From Acidimicrobiales bacterium (GTDB lineage: Bacteria > Actinomycetota > Acidimicrobiia > Acidimicrobiales > JABEUL01), in contig DAIDJA010000132.1 in NCBI GenBank assembly GCA_027451605.1, positions 1 through 5,644 on the forward strand: DNA of 5,644 nt, in the 5' to 3' direction. A program made the position numbers and the translations under genes. Under the pieces are notes generated by a model. The model was given only the letters and a program-made list of their open reading frames with translations. It had not been told where the DNA came from and did no database searches. This document shows, in pieces, positions 1-5,644 of the stretch (position 1 is its first letter; each line of letters opens with the position of its first letter).

Positions 1-978
1 AGAAATACAGGTTTTTCGAGTTGGTTTCTATTTATCATTCAAACCGTAATAGCGCTAACCCTAGCGACATGTTCGTTTTATTTATTGGAGCGACCTATTA
101 GGTTTGGATCCTTCTTCAAGAAAACTAAAGCTTTATTAGTTGCGATCCCTGTCACTATATTGATCGTAGTTGTGACTTTAATTGTAGGCACGCTCACACC
201 GCCTATTAAAAGTTTTGCCGCCACGTCTAAAATAACTAAAGGTCAATTGGCCCTCTTAAAAAATAATCCGATTACAGTGCTTTTGGTAGGTGATTCATTG
301 GCCGTGACGGCAGGGTATGGTTTGGCGGCTAGTGAGAAACAGTATGGCGTGCATCTATATGATCAAGGTCTGGTTGGCTGTGGGACCCTTATTCATGGTT
401 TAATTAGGGAAGACGCAAATTTGCCTGCAAATCCGCAGACCGGAATAGATGCAAATTGTGCGCAGTGGCCACAGACATATTCAAATGATATAAAACAGTT
501 AAAGCCAGACGTAGTTATTTTGATGGCTGGTCGCTGGGAAGTTTTGGACAGAAATTGGGGCAACGGCTGGGAACACGTCGGACAGCCGGATTTTGATGCC
601 CATTTGGTTAAATCTTTGGAAAAGGCGATCAGGGTCTTAGGGGTAGACAATATTCCTGTGGTCATCTGTACAACTCCGTATTTTGATACGTTGAATCCCA
701 ATACCGGAATTCTGGAAGATTCTTCAAATCCAGCCAGAGTAAATGCATATAACAAAATTGTAAATCAGGTTGTAAGTAAATATACCGGACATGCCTATGT
801 TTACAATTTAAATAAGGCCGTAGATCCAAATGGCCATTATACGGAGTATATTGACGGCGTTGCTGTTCGCTGGACTGACGGCATTCACATTACCCAGCCC
901 CAGGGCGGAGAGTATATCGCCCAAACACTTTATCCTCTTGCGGTTAACTTAGGGCTAAAGTATCGCAATAACGGTTAA
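1..978 (+). CDS. Acyltransferase-3 / SGNH fusion protein, 5'-truncated by window edge
   Basis: The frame is open from the first base, so this is the C-terminal 325 residues of a larger protein. Numbered from base 1, residues 8-28 form a membrane helix followed by LERPI (residues 29-33), the usual end of the OafA-type acyltransferase-3 domain. The same place in the downstream paralogue reads IERPI. Residues about 44-64 form the last membrane helix, then a linker and an SGNH hydrolase-like domain from about residue 90. SGNH landmarks are GDS with Ser99 (bases 295-297), the GLVGCG glycine block, GRWE in block III, and DGIH with Asp at 877-879 and His at 886-888. All look intact. Family knowledge: such fusions O-acylate surface glycans, the membrane part moving the acyl group across the membrane and the outer SGNH domain completing transfer. 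The exact substrate cannot be told. The TTG at base 85 is internal and not a start. Confidence 0.9.
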   Translation, partial: RNTGFSSWFLFIIQTVIALTLATCSFYLLERPIRFGSFFKKTKALLVAIPVTILIVVVTLIVGTLTPPIKSFAATSKITKGQLALLKNNPITVLLVGDSLAVTAGYGLAASEKQYGVHLYDQGLVGCGTLIHGLIREDANLPANPQTGIDANCAQWPQTYSNDIKQLKPDVVILMAGRWEVLDRNWGNGWEHVGQPDFDAHLVKSLEKAIRVLGVDNIPVVICTTPYFDTLNPNTGILEDSSNPARVNAYNKIVNQVVSKYTGHAYVYNLNKAVDPNGHYTEYIDGVAVRWTDGIHITQPQGGEYIAQTLYPLAVNLGLKYRNNG

Positions 979-1090
979 GCTTTTAGAGGTTGTTGCATTG
1001 TGGAACATCCAATTGTCGTAGGATAGCCGAAATGAATCAACGTCGTTGCGTTACTCCAAGATTTTAGTTTAAGATACATGTATTTTATTA

Positions 1091-1119
1091 TTTAAAGGTT
1101 TGAATTAAAATTATATGAT
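1091..1119 (+). promoter_or_regulatory. Candidate sigma70-type promoter for the 695-residue acyltransferase-like gene
   Basis: TTTAAA (1091-1096, 4 of 6 matches to the -35 consensus) is followed after exactly 17 bases by TATGAT (1114-1119, 5 of 6 to the -10 consensus). Transcription would begin near base 1126, leaving a leader of about 24 bases that still contains the AAAGG ribosome site at 1130-1134. The region is AT-rich, so chance matches are possible. The 171-bp gap after the upstream gene supports an own promoter here. Confidence 0.4.
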
Positions 1120-1149
1120 TATACATGATAAAGGTCTCCAATAATTCAT

Positions 1150-3237
1150 ATGAGTGAAAACTTAACCCGGTTCAAGCGATCGGGTATTAATATTACACTG
1201 GTCCGCTTCAAAGATCGAATTCGTCGTTTCGGGGAAATCAAAGCTTCCATAGACTCTGATCGTAATCCAGCCCTTGAAGGAATGCGGGGGATTTTGGTTG
1301 TCATGGTCGCTCTTTTTGGTACGGGACTAAGTCAACTTAGCGGAATGTTTGTATGGGTAGACGGGTTTTTCGTGATGTCTGGATACCTGATCACCGATAT
1401 GCTCATAAGGGAGTTGAATTCCACCGGTGGAATTCAACTGACTAAATTTTGGTCGCGTCGGGCAAAACGAATTTTACCGCCTCTTTTTACAATGGTATTT
1501 ATATACGCTGTTGCCGAAATAATTTTTGGTTCGAGCCACGAAATGTCGTCAATTCGGGGAGACATTCTTGCGGCCATTTTTGGAATTACTAACTGGTATA
1601 TATATTTTACTCGACTGGGACTGGTTAATCACATACAGGAATATGGTTTGGTAAACGGCCAGCTTGTGTTGAAAAATATTCATTTTTATACTGCCACTGA
1701 CGGTAATTCAGGTCTGCTTAACTTGTGGATATTATCGATAATCGAACAATTTTATATCATTTGGCCCATAGTGGTAATGTTGCTTTATAAGTGGCTGAAA
1801 AGCTATAAATTGTTATTTCGAATATCGATCTTTTTAGCGATACTATCTTTGGCGAGAATGTTTGCCGCATTCAATCACGGGGCAAATTTCAACGGCGGAT
1901 ATTATTTAACCGATAGCCGTAGCGGTGCATTAATGCTAGGTGCGGCCTTGGCATTTGTATTATCTCGCCCAGCGGAGGTACCTAAATATATAAGATCATT
2001 TTTAGATGCTACATTTCCCTATATCTTTGTCGCTACCTTGATAATATCCGCAGCGGCAATCCGTTATTCGAATTGGGTATTAAGCGGTGGTATAGCCGCA
2101 TTTGATATCGCCTGTTGCTTAATCATTGCCTTTGGTGTCTTATGCCCCAAGAGTGAATTTATGCCAATTGTAACTCATCCGGTATTTAGGATCCTCGGCA
2201 AACTTTCTTATGGGCTATTCTTGTGGCAATATCCTGTTAATATCGCGTTAACTCATTCTTTGACGGGTCTTGGCGCACTGCCTCTGTACATTTTGCGGAC
2301 GGTAGTAACCTTAATTTTGGGAACTATTTCATACATATTTATTGAGCGGCCAATTATCTCAGGAAAATATTTTATTCATTTTAGTCCGCTTAAGTTAGGA
2401 TTAGCCTCTTTATCCACAGTAGTTATCCTGGGAGTTTCGATAGGATTTATCACTCCGGTTGGATCTGCGACTCAACAGGGAATCCAGAATGATAGTTCGG
2501 TTTCAGCATTGCTTGCGCGAGACCCGATAAGAATTCTCATTGTCGGTGATTCAGTGGCCTATAGTTTGGCTGTGGGACTGCAACAGATCGAACAGCAGTA
2601 TGGAGTATTGGTGGACAACGTTGCTTTAGGGTCCTGTTCGGTTATCCCCTCAGATGCAAATAATGTGCAAAAGACAAATAATGCTAATTGTGCTAATTGG
2701 GACAGTATTTTTACCGGTGCTGTGAATAGTTTTAGTCCGGATGTGGTCGTAATATTCCTTGGCGGAGCATCCTTGGTTAGTAACGAGTGGTTAACGGGTT
2801 GGAATGAAATAGGACACTCTAACTATGATAGTTATTTGAAAAACTCTTTGAAGTTACTTGGTAATCAGTTCATCTCCCAAAGATTGCCAGTCATACTATG
2901 TACCGCGCCTTATTTTGGGACTCATTCGGGCAATATTGATCCGGCAAATATAGCCCCGCCGTCCAAGGTGAATCTTTACAATAACATGTTAAAGGAGATA
3001 GCTGCTACTGATCGGTCTAACTACACTTTATTCAACTTGAATGGTGCGGTTTCGCCGGGCAATAACTATATGAGTTCGGTTAACGGGAACCAAATACGGT
3101 CATCTGATGGCATTTTATTCAGTCAACCAACCGGAGGGGAGTTTGTGGCACCTCAACTGTTTGGTCTGGCTGTGCCGCTGGGATTTAGCTATCGACAGTC
3201 ATATTACGTCCCGCCTATCGTGATTAATCGTGGCTAA
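1150..3237 (+). CDS. Acyltransferase-3 / SGNH fusion protein with degenerate catalytic motifs (likely pseudoenzyme)
   Basis: A complete 695-residue protein. Residues 1-37 are a basic cytoplasmic tail, about 38-400 a ten- to eleven-helix acyltransferase-3 domain (ALEGMRG at 41-47, VDGFFVMSGYLIT at 70-82, FWSRRAKRILP at 100-110, IERPI at 398-402), about 412-435 a further helix, and about 458-682 an SGNH domain with GDS Ser468. This is normal length and order for OafA-type fusions, which O-acylate surface glycans. Key residues are changed: the His of R-X10-H is Gly57 (Arg46 kept), the first Glu of the WSLxxEQFY motif is Ile198, the His of the YLWHWP motif is Gln360, block III GRWE is GGAS (538-541), and the His of DGIH is Leu656. 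It is homologous to the upstream gene across the whole SGNH part. The ATG at 1150 is preceded by AAAGG (1130-1134) at a long spacing of 15 bases; later Met codons fall inside the domain. The frame is undamaged, so I call it a maintained gene and not a pseudogene. Catalytic inactivity is inference. Confidence 0.93.
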   Translation: MSENLTRFKRSGINITLVRFKDRIRRFGEIKASIDSDRNPALEGMRGILVVMVALFGTGLSQLSGMFVWVDGFFVMSGYLITDMLIRELNSTGGIQLTKFWSRRAKRILPPLFTMVFIYAVAEIIFGSSHEMSSIRGDILAAIFGITNWYIYFTRLGLVNHIQEYGLVNGQLVLKNIHFYTATDGNSGLLNLWILSIIEQFYIIWPIVVMLLYKWLKSYKLLFRISIFLAILSLARMFAAFNHGANFNGGYYLTDSRSGALMLGAALAFVLSRPAEVPKYIRSFLDATFPYIFVATLIISAAAIRYSNWVLSGGIAAFDIACCLIIAFGVLCPKSEFMPIVTHPVFRILGKLSYGLFLWQYPVNIALTHSLTGLGALPLYILRTVVTLILGTISYIFIERPIISGKYFIHFSPLKLGLASLSTVVILGVSIGFITPVGSATQQGIQNDSSVSALLARDPIRILIVGDSVAYSLAVGLQQIEQQYGVLVDNVALGSCSVIPSDANNVQKTNNANCANWDSIFTGAVNSFSPDVVVIFLGGASLVSNEWLTGWNEIGHSNYDSYLKNSLKLLGNQFISQRLPVILCTAPYFGTHSGNIDPANIAPPSKVNLYNNMLKEIAATDRSNYTLFNLNGAVSPGNNYMSSVNGNQIRSSDGILFSQPTGGEFVAPQLFGLAVPLGFSYRQSYYVPPIVINRG
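1412..1439. repeat. Perfect 28-bp palindrome inside the acyltransferase-like gene
   Basis: The half-site AGTTGAATTCCACC (1412-1425) is followed directly by its exact reverse complement (1426-1439). The symmetry breaks at the next pair (G1411 and G1440). In mRNA it could fold into a hairpin of about 12 base pairs with a 4-base loop. It encodes residues about 88-97 (ELNSTGGIQL), which fit the normal loop consensus between the second membrane helix and the RRxxR motif, so the protein reading is natural. A perfect palindrome of this length is expected about 2 in 100,000 times in a random sequence of this size (4^-14 per position). Confidence 0.95.
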
Positions 3238-3259
3238 ATCAGTTGACAATAGCGATATC

Positions 3260-3275
3260 AGTAACTCAGGTTACT
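3260..3275. terminator. Weak stem-loop between convergent genes
   Basis: AGTAAC (3260-3265) and GTTACT (3270-3275) form a 6-bp stem with a TCAG loop in the 60-bp gap between two converging genes, where a bidirectional terminator would be expected. The stem is short and AT-rich and neither side has a T-run, so intrinsic termination is doubtful. Confidence 0.2.
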
Positions 3276-3297
3276 CCTTTGGGCATACATCCAATAT

Positions 3298-3678
3298 CTA
3301 ACCTTCGTAATTAACGCTATTACATTCAGATTTCAAAGCGGTGATCAAGTATTTTTCATTTACTCGTGCTGACTCAGAGACGGTAGTTGAAAGGGCTTGC
3401 CATCTGGAATCATTACCGGCCGCACTGGCCGCAAGCGGTACAGCATCCCTCAGTTCAATATAGGCTTCGTTCAAAAGTTTGGATTTGTCCTTGGGGTTTG
3501 ATTGTTTGATTGCTCGATTGTATTCGCTGATGCTTAAATTTATATGGATACAAGCTTGCTTTGCCATCGACCTTGCCTCATTTGAACTGCACGTTGAAAG
3601 AGTGAAAGAACATAACCCAAGGAGGATCATTACAACTGTCACTCGCAGTCTATTGCTACTGCATATTTTAGTCGCCAT
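3298..3678 (-). CDS. Small secreted protein or atypical lipoprotein, function unknown
   Basis: A 126-residue protein with a clear export signal: basic residues Arg10 and Arg12, a hydrophobic stretch from about 13 to 27 (VTVVMILLGLCSFTL), then LSTC with Cys30. LSTC resembles a lipobox, but Thr at -1 is unusual (Gly, Ala or Ser expected), so lipid attachment is uncertain and ordinary signal peptidase cleavage is possible. The mature part is helical and Ala-rich. It holds two further cysteines, Cys43 and Cys119, near its two ends, which could form a disulfide outside the cytoplasm. I recognise no catalytic motif. The start is not certain: no Shine-Dalgarno site precedes the ATG at 3678, and Met17 (3630) would still give a signal peptide, though without the basic n-region. 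It lies 52 bp behind the upstream minus-strand gene and probably shares its transcript. Confidence 0.75.
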   Translation of the reverse strand: MATKICSSNRLRVTVVMILLGLCSFTLSTCSSNEARSMAKQACIHINLSISEYNRAIKQSNPKDKSKLLNEAYIELRDAVPLAASAAGNDSRWQALSTTVSESARVNEKYLITALKSECNSVNYEG

Positions 3679-3730
3679 TACACTTATATTGTCCGGTCCG
3701 CTTTTAGACCCATATTTTGTTTAGTATTAT

Positions 3731-4285
3731 TTACAACCAAGCAGGTAGCTGTTCCAGTAGATATTCGCTTACCTCCAGAGCCTTGTCGAATATTTCACAC
3801 ATTAGTTCTTCTCCCGCTAGAATCTTTGTCAATTTAACTTCAATTTTCGCCACAATTGTAAGTCGCCTTTCAGATGCATCTGTTGGCGAACTGAATGAGT
3901 CAATCGCACTAACCTCGATAGGCAACTCAAGTCCACCGATACCGGCAAGCTTAATGGCCAATTGAAGTAGATCCGGGGGCTTTTGAAGAGACGGTAATGA
4001 CCAGGTGAATACTAATGGAAATGCGTGCTCGCTGAATGGATCATCATCGTCATCTAATTCGATAATAAAATCTTCAAAACTTAACAGCGTACGCGGGTCC
4101 ACCTCTAAAGACAGATGAAGATCGAGGGGTCCGCCGCACCCTTCTTCGGGATGAAGATCTACTTCCCATGACTGGGCGAGTGAGTAGGTTTCAACAAAAT
4201 GACGTTCGTCATGTACGTGGAATCCGTGATCAACTGAGTGATCTTTTAGTTCGGTTATATAACCGGCAACGTCTATTACGGCCAT
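3731..4285 (-). CDS. Conserved-looking acidic cytoplasmic protein of unknown function
   Basis: A 184-residue protein with no signal peptide or membrane helix. It is acidic, with a run of five Asp at residues 78-82 (ELDDDDDPF). The middle part (about 41-130) has a well-ordered pattern of short strands and proline-glycine turns: EVDLHPEEGCGGPLDLHLSL, then VFTWSLP at 92-98, KPPDLLQLA at 102-110 and IEVSAIDSF at 123-131. The end (about 142-182) alternates strand and helix. I have an impression of having seen similar proteins as uncharacterised families in high- and low-GC actinobacteria, but cannot name one. No catalytic or metal-binding signature stands out, though His-rich residues 20-29 (HGFHVHDERH) could bind metal. 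Coding reality is supported by the length, the composition and lack of a better frame. The only possible Shine-Dalgarno site (GGAAG, complement of 4300-4304) lies a long 14 bases before the ATG. It leads the probable two-gene minus-strand unit. Confidence 0.8.
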   Translation of the reverse strand: MAVIDVAGYITELKDHSVDHGFHVHDERHFVETYSLAQSWEVDLHPEEGCGGPLDLHLSLEVDPRTLLSFEDFIIELDDDDDPFSEHAFPLVFTWSLPSLQKPPDLLQLAIKLAGIGGLELPIEVSAIDSFSSPTDASERRLTIVAKIEVKLTKILAGEELMCEIFDKALEVSEYLLEQLPAWL

Positions 4286-4318
4286 GAGCTTTTGGCCAAC
4301 TTCCGTGATAATTTATTT

Positions 4319-4373
4319 GACATAACTATAGTCTAGTCGCAGGACCTGGTTTTAGAATTGCCTTAGTTATGTT
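4319..4373. repeat. Inverted repeat in the divergent promoter region
   Basis: ACATAACTA (4320-4328) and TAGTTATGT (4364-4372) are exact reverse complements separated by 35 bases, with a G-T wobble pair possible outside them (4319 and 4373). The left arm overlaps the possible minus-strand -10 box TATAGT (4325-4330), as an operator would. About one such 9-bp match at this spacing is expected by chance in a window of this size, so only its position makes it notable. Confidence 0.35.
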
Positions 4374-4550
4374 CGGTTATTAGATAGAAATAAAATTTGG
4401 CACTTGTGTTTCCATAAAAGTAAGGTGACGGTTAATTTTATGGAGTAGTGGTGCGTCTGCCGCCTTTCGCCTCTAAATTATAAAAAAAAGGGACTAAATA
4501 TCCGGGCAAATTTGTAAGGTCCAAGATATTCTCCGGTCTTGCATATCGGC

Positions 4551-4559
4551 TGTCATAAT
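4551..4559 (+). promoter_or_regulatory. Candidate extended -10 promoter for the phosphatase-Nudix gene
   Basis: TGTCATAAT carries a TG dinucleotide one base before CATAAT, which matches the -10 consensus at 5 of 6 positions. No -35 box stands at the right distance, which extended -10 promoters can tolerate. Transcription would start near 4566, giving a very short leader of about 14 bases before the ATG at 4580. Confidence 0.3.
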
Positions 4560-4579
4560 TTAGTTAAAGTATTATCTGT

Positions 4580-5644
4580 ATGAATTATTCAGACTCAGAA
4601 CTTCTTAAGATATGTAGGCAAGTGTCTGCAACAATATTTGATCGAGTTAATAACGTCGCTAATTTAGCTGAGCCGGGACACCGCGATGGTCAATATTATC
4701 TGGATATCGTTGCAGATGATTCAGCTATTGAGATCTTCTCTGGTTATGGCATAAGCGTATTGAGCGAAGAATCCGGCATAACGGATAACAACTCCAGATA
4801 TATGGCTATTTTAGATCCTATTGATGGGTCTACCAATGCATCTAATGGATTACCGATGTTTTGTACAAGTATTCTAATCTTGTGTGACAATTTGCCGGTG
4901 CTTGGGTTTATTGATAGCAGAAAGTTTAACTTTGAAATTTACGCAATGGAAGAAGGTCGCATATTTCTCAATGGTAAACCATTAATTATGCTCCCGGAGG
5001 TTAATTTGGAAGACTCGATTGTCAGTTTTTCCGGATACCCAAAGGAGTGGGCTGGATGGAAGCAGAGTCGGTCACTGGGTTCGGCGGCTTTGGAAATTGC
5101 ATTTGTGGCGACTGGGTCATTAGGGGCATATTTTGATGCCAGTTATGACGGACTTGCAATATGGGATTATGCGGCAGGCTTATATATTGCCAAGTGCTTA
5201 GGATACTCGATTGACGAGACATTGGGTCGTAATCTGCTTATTTATGAAACTGAGATTCGACGACACCCGATTGTTGGCAATAATGACAAGCTTGTAAATT
5301 CCCTAAAGACCAGGTTGCCAGTGACTCGAGCTGCCCAGAGAGACTCTGAGGTACTCAGATTGCTTATGCAACGTTTAACAAATACTGACGATCAGGAAGA
5401 GGTAATATTTATAGAAAAGGTGATGGATTCACTTAAGGGAAAAGAAGACATTTATACTGCGAGTACCGGCGGATTCCATTTAACCGGGTCTGCCGTCATA
5501 GTTTCAAAGCGTGGAGTTTTGTTGCATGAACACATAAAACTTAAAATTTGGATACAACCCGGAGGGCATATTGATATCCTTGAGACACCTTACGACGCTG
5601 CCAAAAGAGAGGCATTTGAAGAGACCGGAATAATGCCAATTGAC
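4580..5644 (+). CDS. Inositol monophosphatase-family / Nudix hydrolase fusion, 3'-truncated by window edge
   Basis: The frame is open from ATG 4580 to the last base (355 residues, no stop). Residues about 1-235 form an IMPase/CysQ-type Mg-dependent phosphatase: LSEESG (61-66, metal Glu63/Glu64), LDPIDGSTN (78-86, Asp79 and Asp82), the LGSAALE block (166-172) and WDYAAG (195-200, Asp196). All expected metal ligands are present. After a linker, residues about 255-355 form a Nudix domain: a helical lead-in, a strand with HLTGSAVIV (300-308), the WIQPGGH motif (324-330), and a perfect Nudix box with Gly329, Glu335, Arg343-Glu344, Glu347-Glu348 and Gly350. The Nudix part probably needs some tens of residues more beyond the edge. 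Known family roles are removal of phosphate from inositol phosphate, PAP or fructose bisphosphate, and cleavage of nucleoside diphosphate derivatives; the substrates here cannot be read. An in-frame stop at 4565-4567 makes ATG 4580 the first possible start. Its ribosome site is weak (AAAG, 4566-4569). Confidence 0.92.
   Translation, partial: MNYSDSELLKICRQVSATIFDRVNNVANLAEPGHRDGQYYLDIVADDSAIEIFSGYGISVLSEESGITDNNSRYMAILDPIDGSTNASNGLPMFCTSILILCDNLPVLGFIDSRKFNFEIYAMEEGRIFLNGKPLIMLPEVNLEDSIVSFSGYPKEWAGWKQSRSLGSAALEIAFVATGSLGAYFDASYDGLAIWDYAAGLYIAKCLGYSIDETLGRNLLIYETEIRRHPIVGNNDKLVNSLKTRLPVTRAAQRDSEVLRLLMQRLTNTDDQEEVIFIEKVMDSLKGKEDIYTASTGGFHLTGSAVIVSKRGVLLHEHIKLKIWIQPGGHIDILETPYDAAKREAFEETGIMPID

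Larger units (their letters stand above)
4286..4579. other. Divergent intergenic region, no gene seen
   Basis: These 294 bp separate a minus-strand gene from a plus-strand gene, so promoters for both should lie here. No tRNA fold, no riboswitch I recognise and no frame longer than about 16 codons is present. For the minus strand, TATAGT (complement of 4325-4330) is a possible -10 box without a good -35. A run of eight A lies at 4482-4489. A 9-bp inverted repeat at 4320-4372 and an extended -10 at 4551-4559 are listed separately. Confidence 0.7.

Noticed and set aside
85..87. TTG as start of a 297-residue protein beginning at LERPI
   Set aside because: The frame is open back to base 1 and encodes a membrane helix, and LERPI is the internal end motif of the acyltransferase domain, so TTG is an ordinary Leu codon.
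393..755. Minus-strand open frame of 120 codons
   Set aside because: It lies wholly opposite the SGNH domain of the first gene, whose motifs prove the plus strand is coding.
1032..1067. Eleven-codon frame that could be a leader peptide before the second acyltransferase-like gene
   Set aside because: It has no ribosome site and no attenuator hairpin, and it lies upstream of the best promoter candidate.
1074..1083. ATACATGTAT palindrome upstream of the candidate promoter
   Set aside because: Five or six 10-bp palindromes are expected by chance in a window of this length, and no second copy supports an operator.
3415..3429. CGGCC-GCACT-GGCCG stem-loop
   Set aside because: It is a five-pair stem inside the secreted-protein gene, in Ala-Ala-Gly-type codons; a short match of this kind is expected by chance.
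3479..3724. Plus-strand open frame of 81 codons
   Set aside because: It is the shadow of the secreted-protein gene on the minus strand. GGAGGA at 3621 sits inside it and not before a start.
3717..3965. Plus-strand open frame of 82 codons
   Set aside because: It is the antisense shadow of the 184-residue protein and shows no domain pattern.
4317..4322. Perfect TTGACA on the plus strand
   Set aside because: No -10-like hexamer lies 16 to 18 bases downstream (the sequence there is GC-richer, near CAGGAC), and it is over 250 bases from the plus-strand gene.
4482..4489. Run of eight A, read on the minus strand as a terminator T-run
   Set aside because: No gene on the minus strand ends there, and the sequence before it does not form a convincing GC-rich hairpin.
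5022..5222. Minus-strand open frame of 66 codons
   Set aside because: It is opposite the phosphatase domain, including the WDYAAG region on the plus strand.

Overview
The window is a moderately AT-rich bacterial chromosome segment (by eye a little over 40% G+C). It holds five protein-coding genes, two of them cut by the window edges. I see no rRNA, tRNA, CRISPR array, insertion sequence or phage gene. The protein families (fused membrane acyltransferase-SGNH proteins, a small secreted protein, a conserved hypothetical protein and a phosphatase-Nudix protein) and weak Shine-Dalgarno sites suggest a low-GC member of the Actinomycetota, perhaps a freshwater or marine Acidimicrobiia-type lineage. 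That placement is an impression from family resemblance, not a measured result.

Left half (1-3237, plus strand): two homologous genes lie in tandem. The first is cut by the left edge. What remains is the last part of an acyltransferase-3 (OafA-type) membrane domain, ending in a LERPI motif, followed by a complete SGNH esterase-like domain with GDS and DGIH motifs intact. The second is a complete 695-residue acyltransferase-3/SGNH fusion behind a plausible promoter. Its fold-defining sequence is well kept, but the usual catalytic or signature residues are replaced in both domains: the His of R-X10-H is Gly57, the Glu of the WSLxxE motif is Ile198, the His of the YLWHWP motif is Gln360, and the SGNH catalytic His is Leu656. 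It looks like an intact pseudoenzyme beside a conventional paralogue. Its reading frame also contains a perfect 28-bp palindrome (1412-1439).

Middle (3298-4285, minus strand): two genes convergent with the acyltransferases and probably co-transcribed. The leading one is a 184-residue acidic cytoplasmic protein of unknown function. The second is a 126-residue secreted protein or atypical lipoprotein of unknown function.

Right (4286-5644): a 294-bp divergent intergenic region with a 9-bp inverted repeat leads to a plus-strand gene that runs off the right edge. It encodes an inositol-monophosphatase/CysQ-type phosphatase domain joined to a Nudix hydrolase domain with a perfect Nudix box, which is an unusual two-hydrolase fusion.

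Taken together, the acyltransferases suggest O-acylation (usually O-acetylation) of a cell-surface glycan or lipid. Nothing in the sequence links the middle genes or the phosphatase-Nudix protein to that role.
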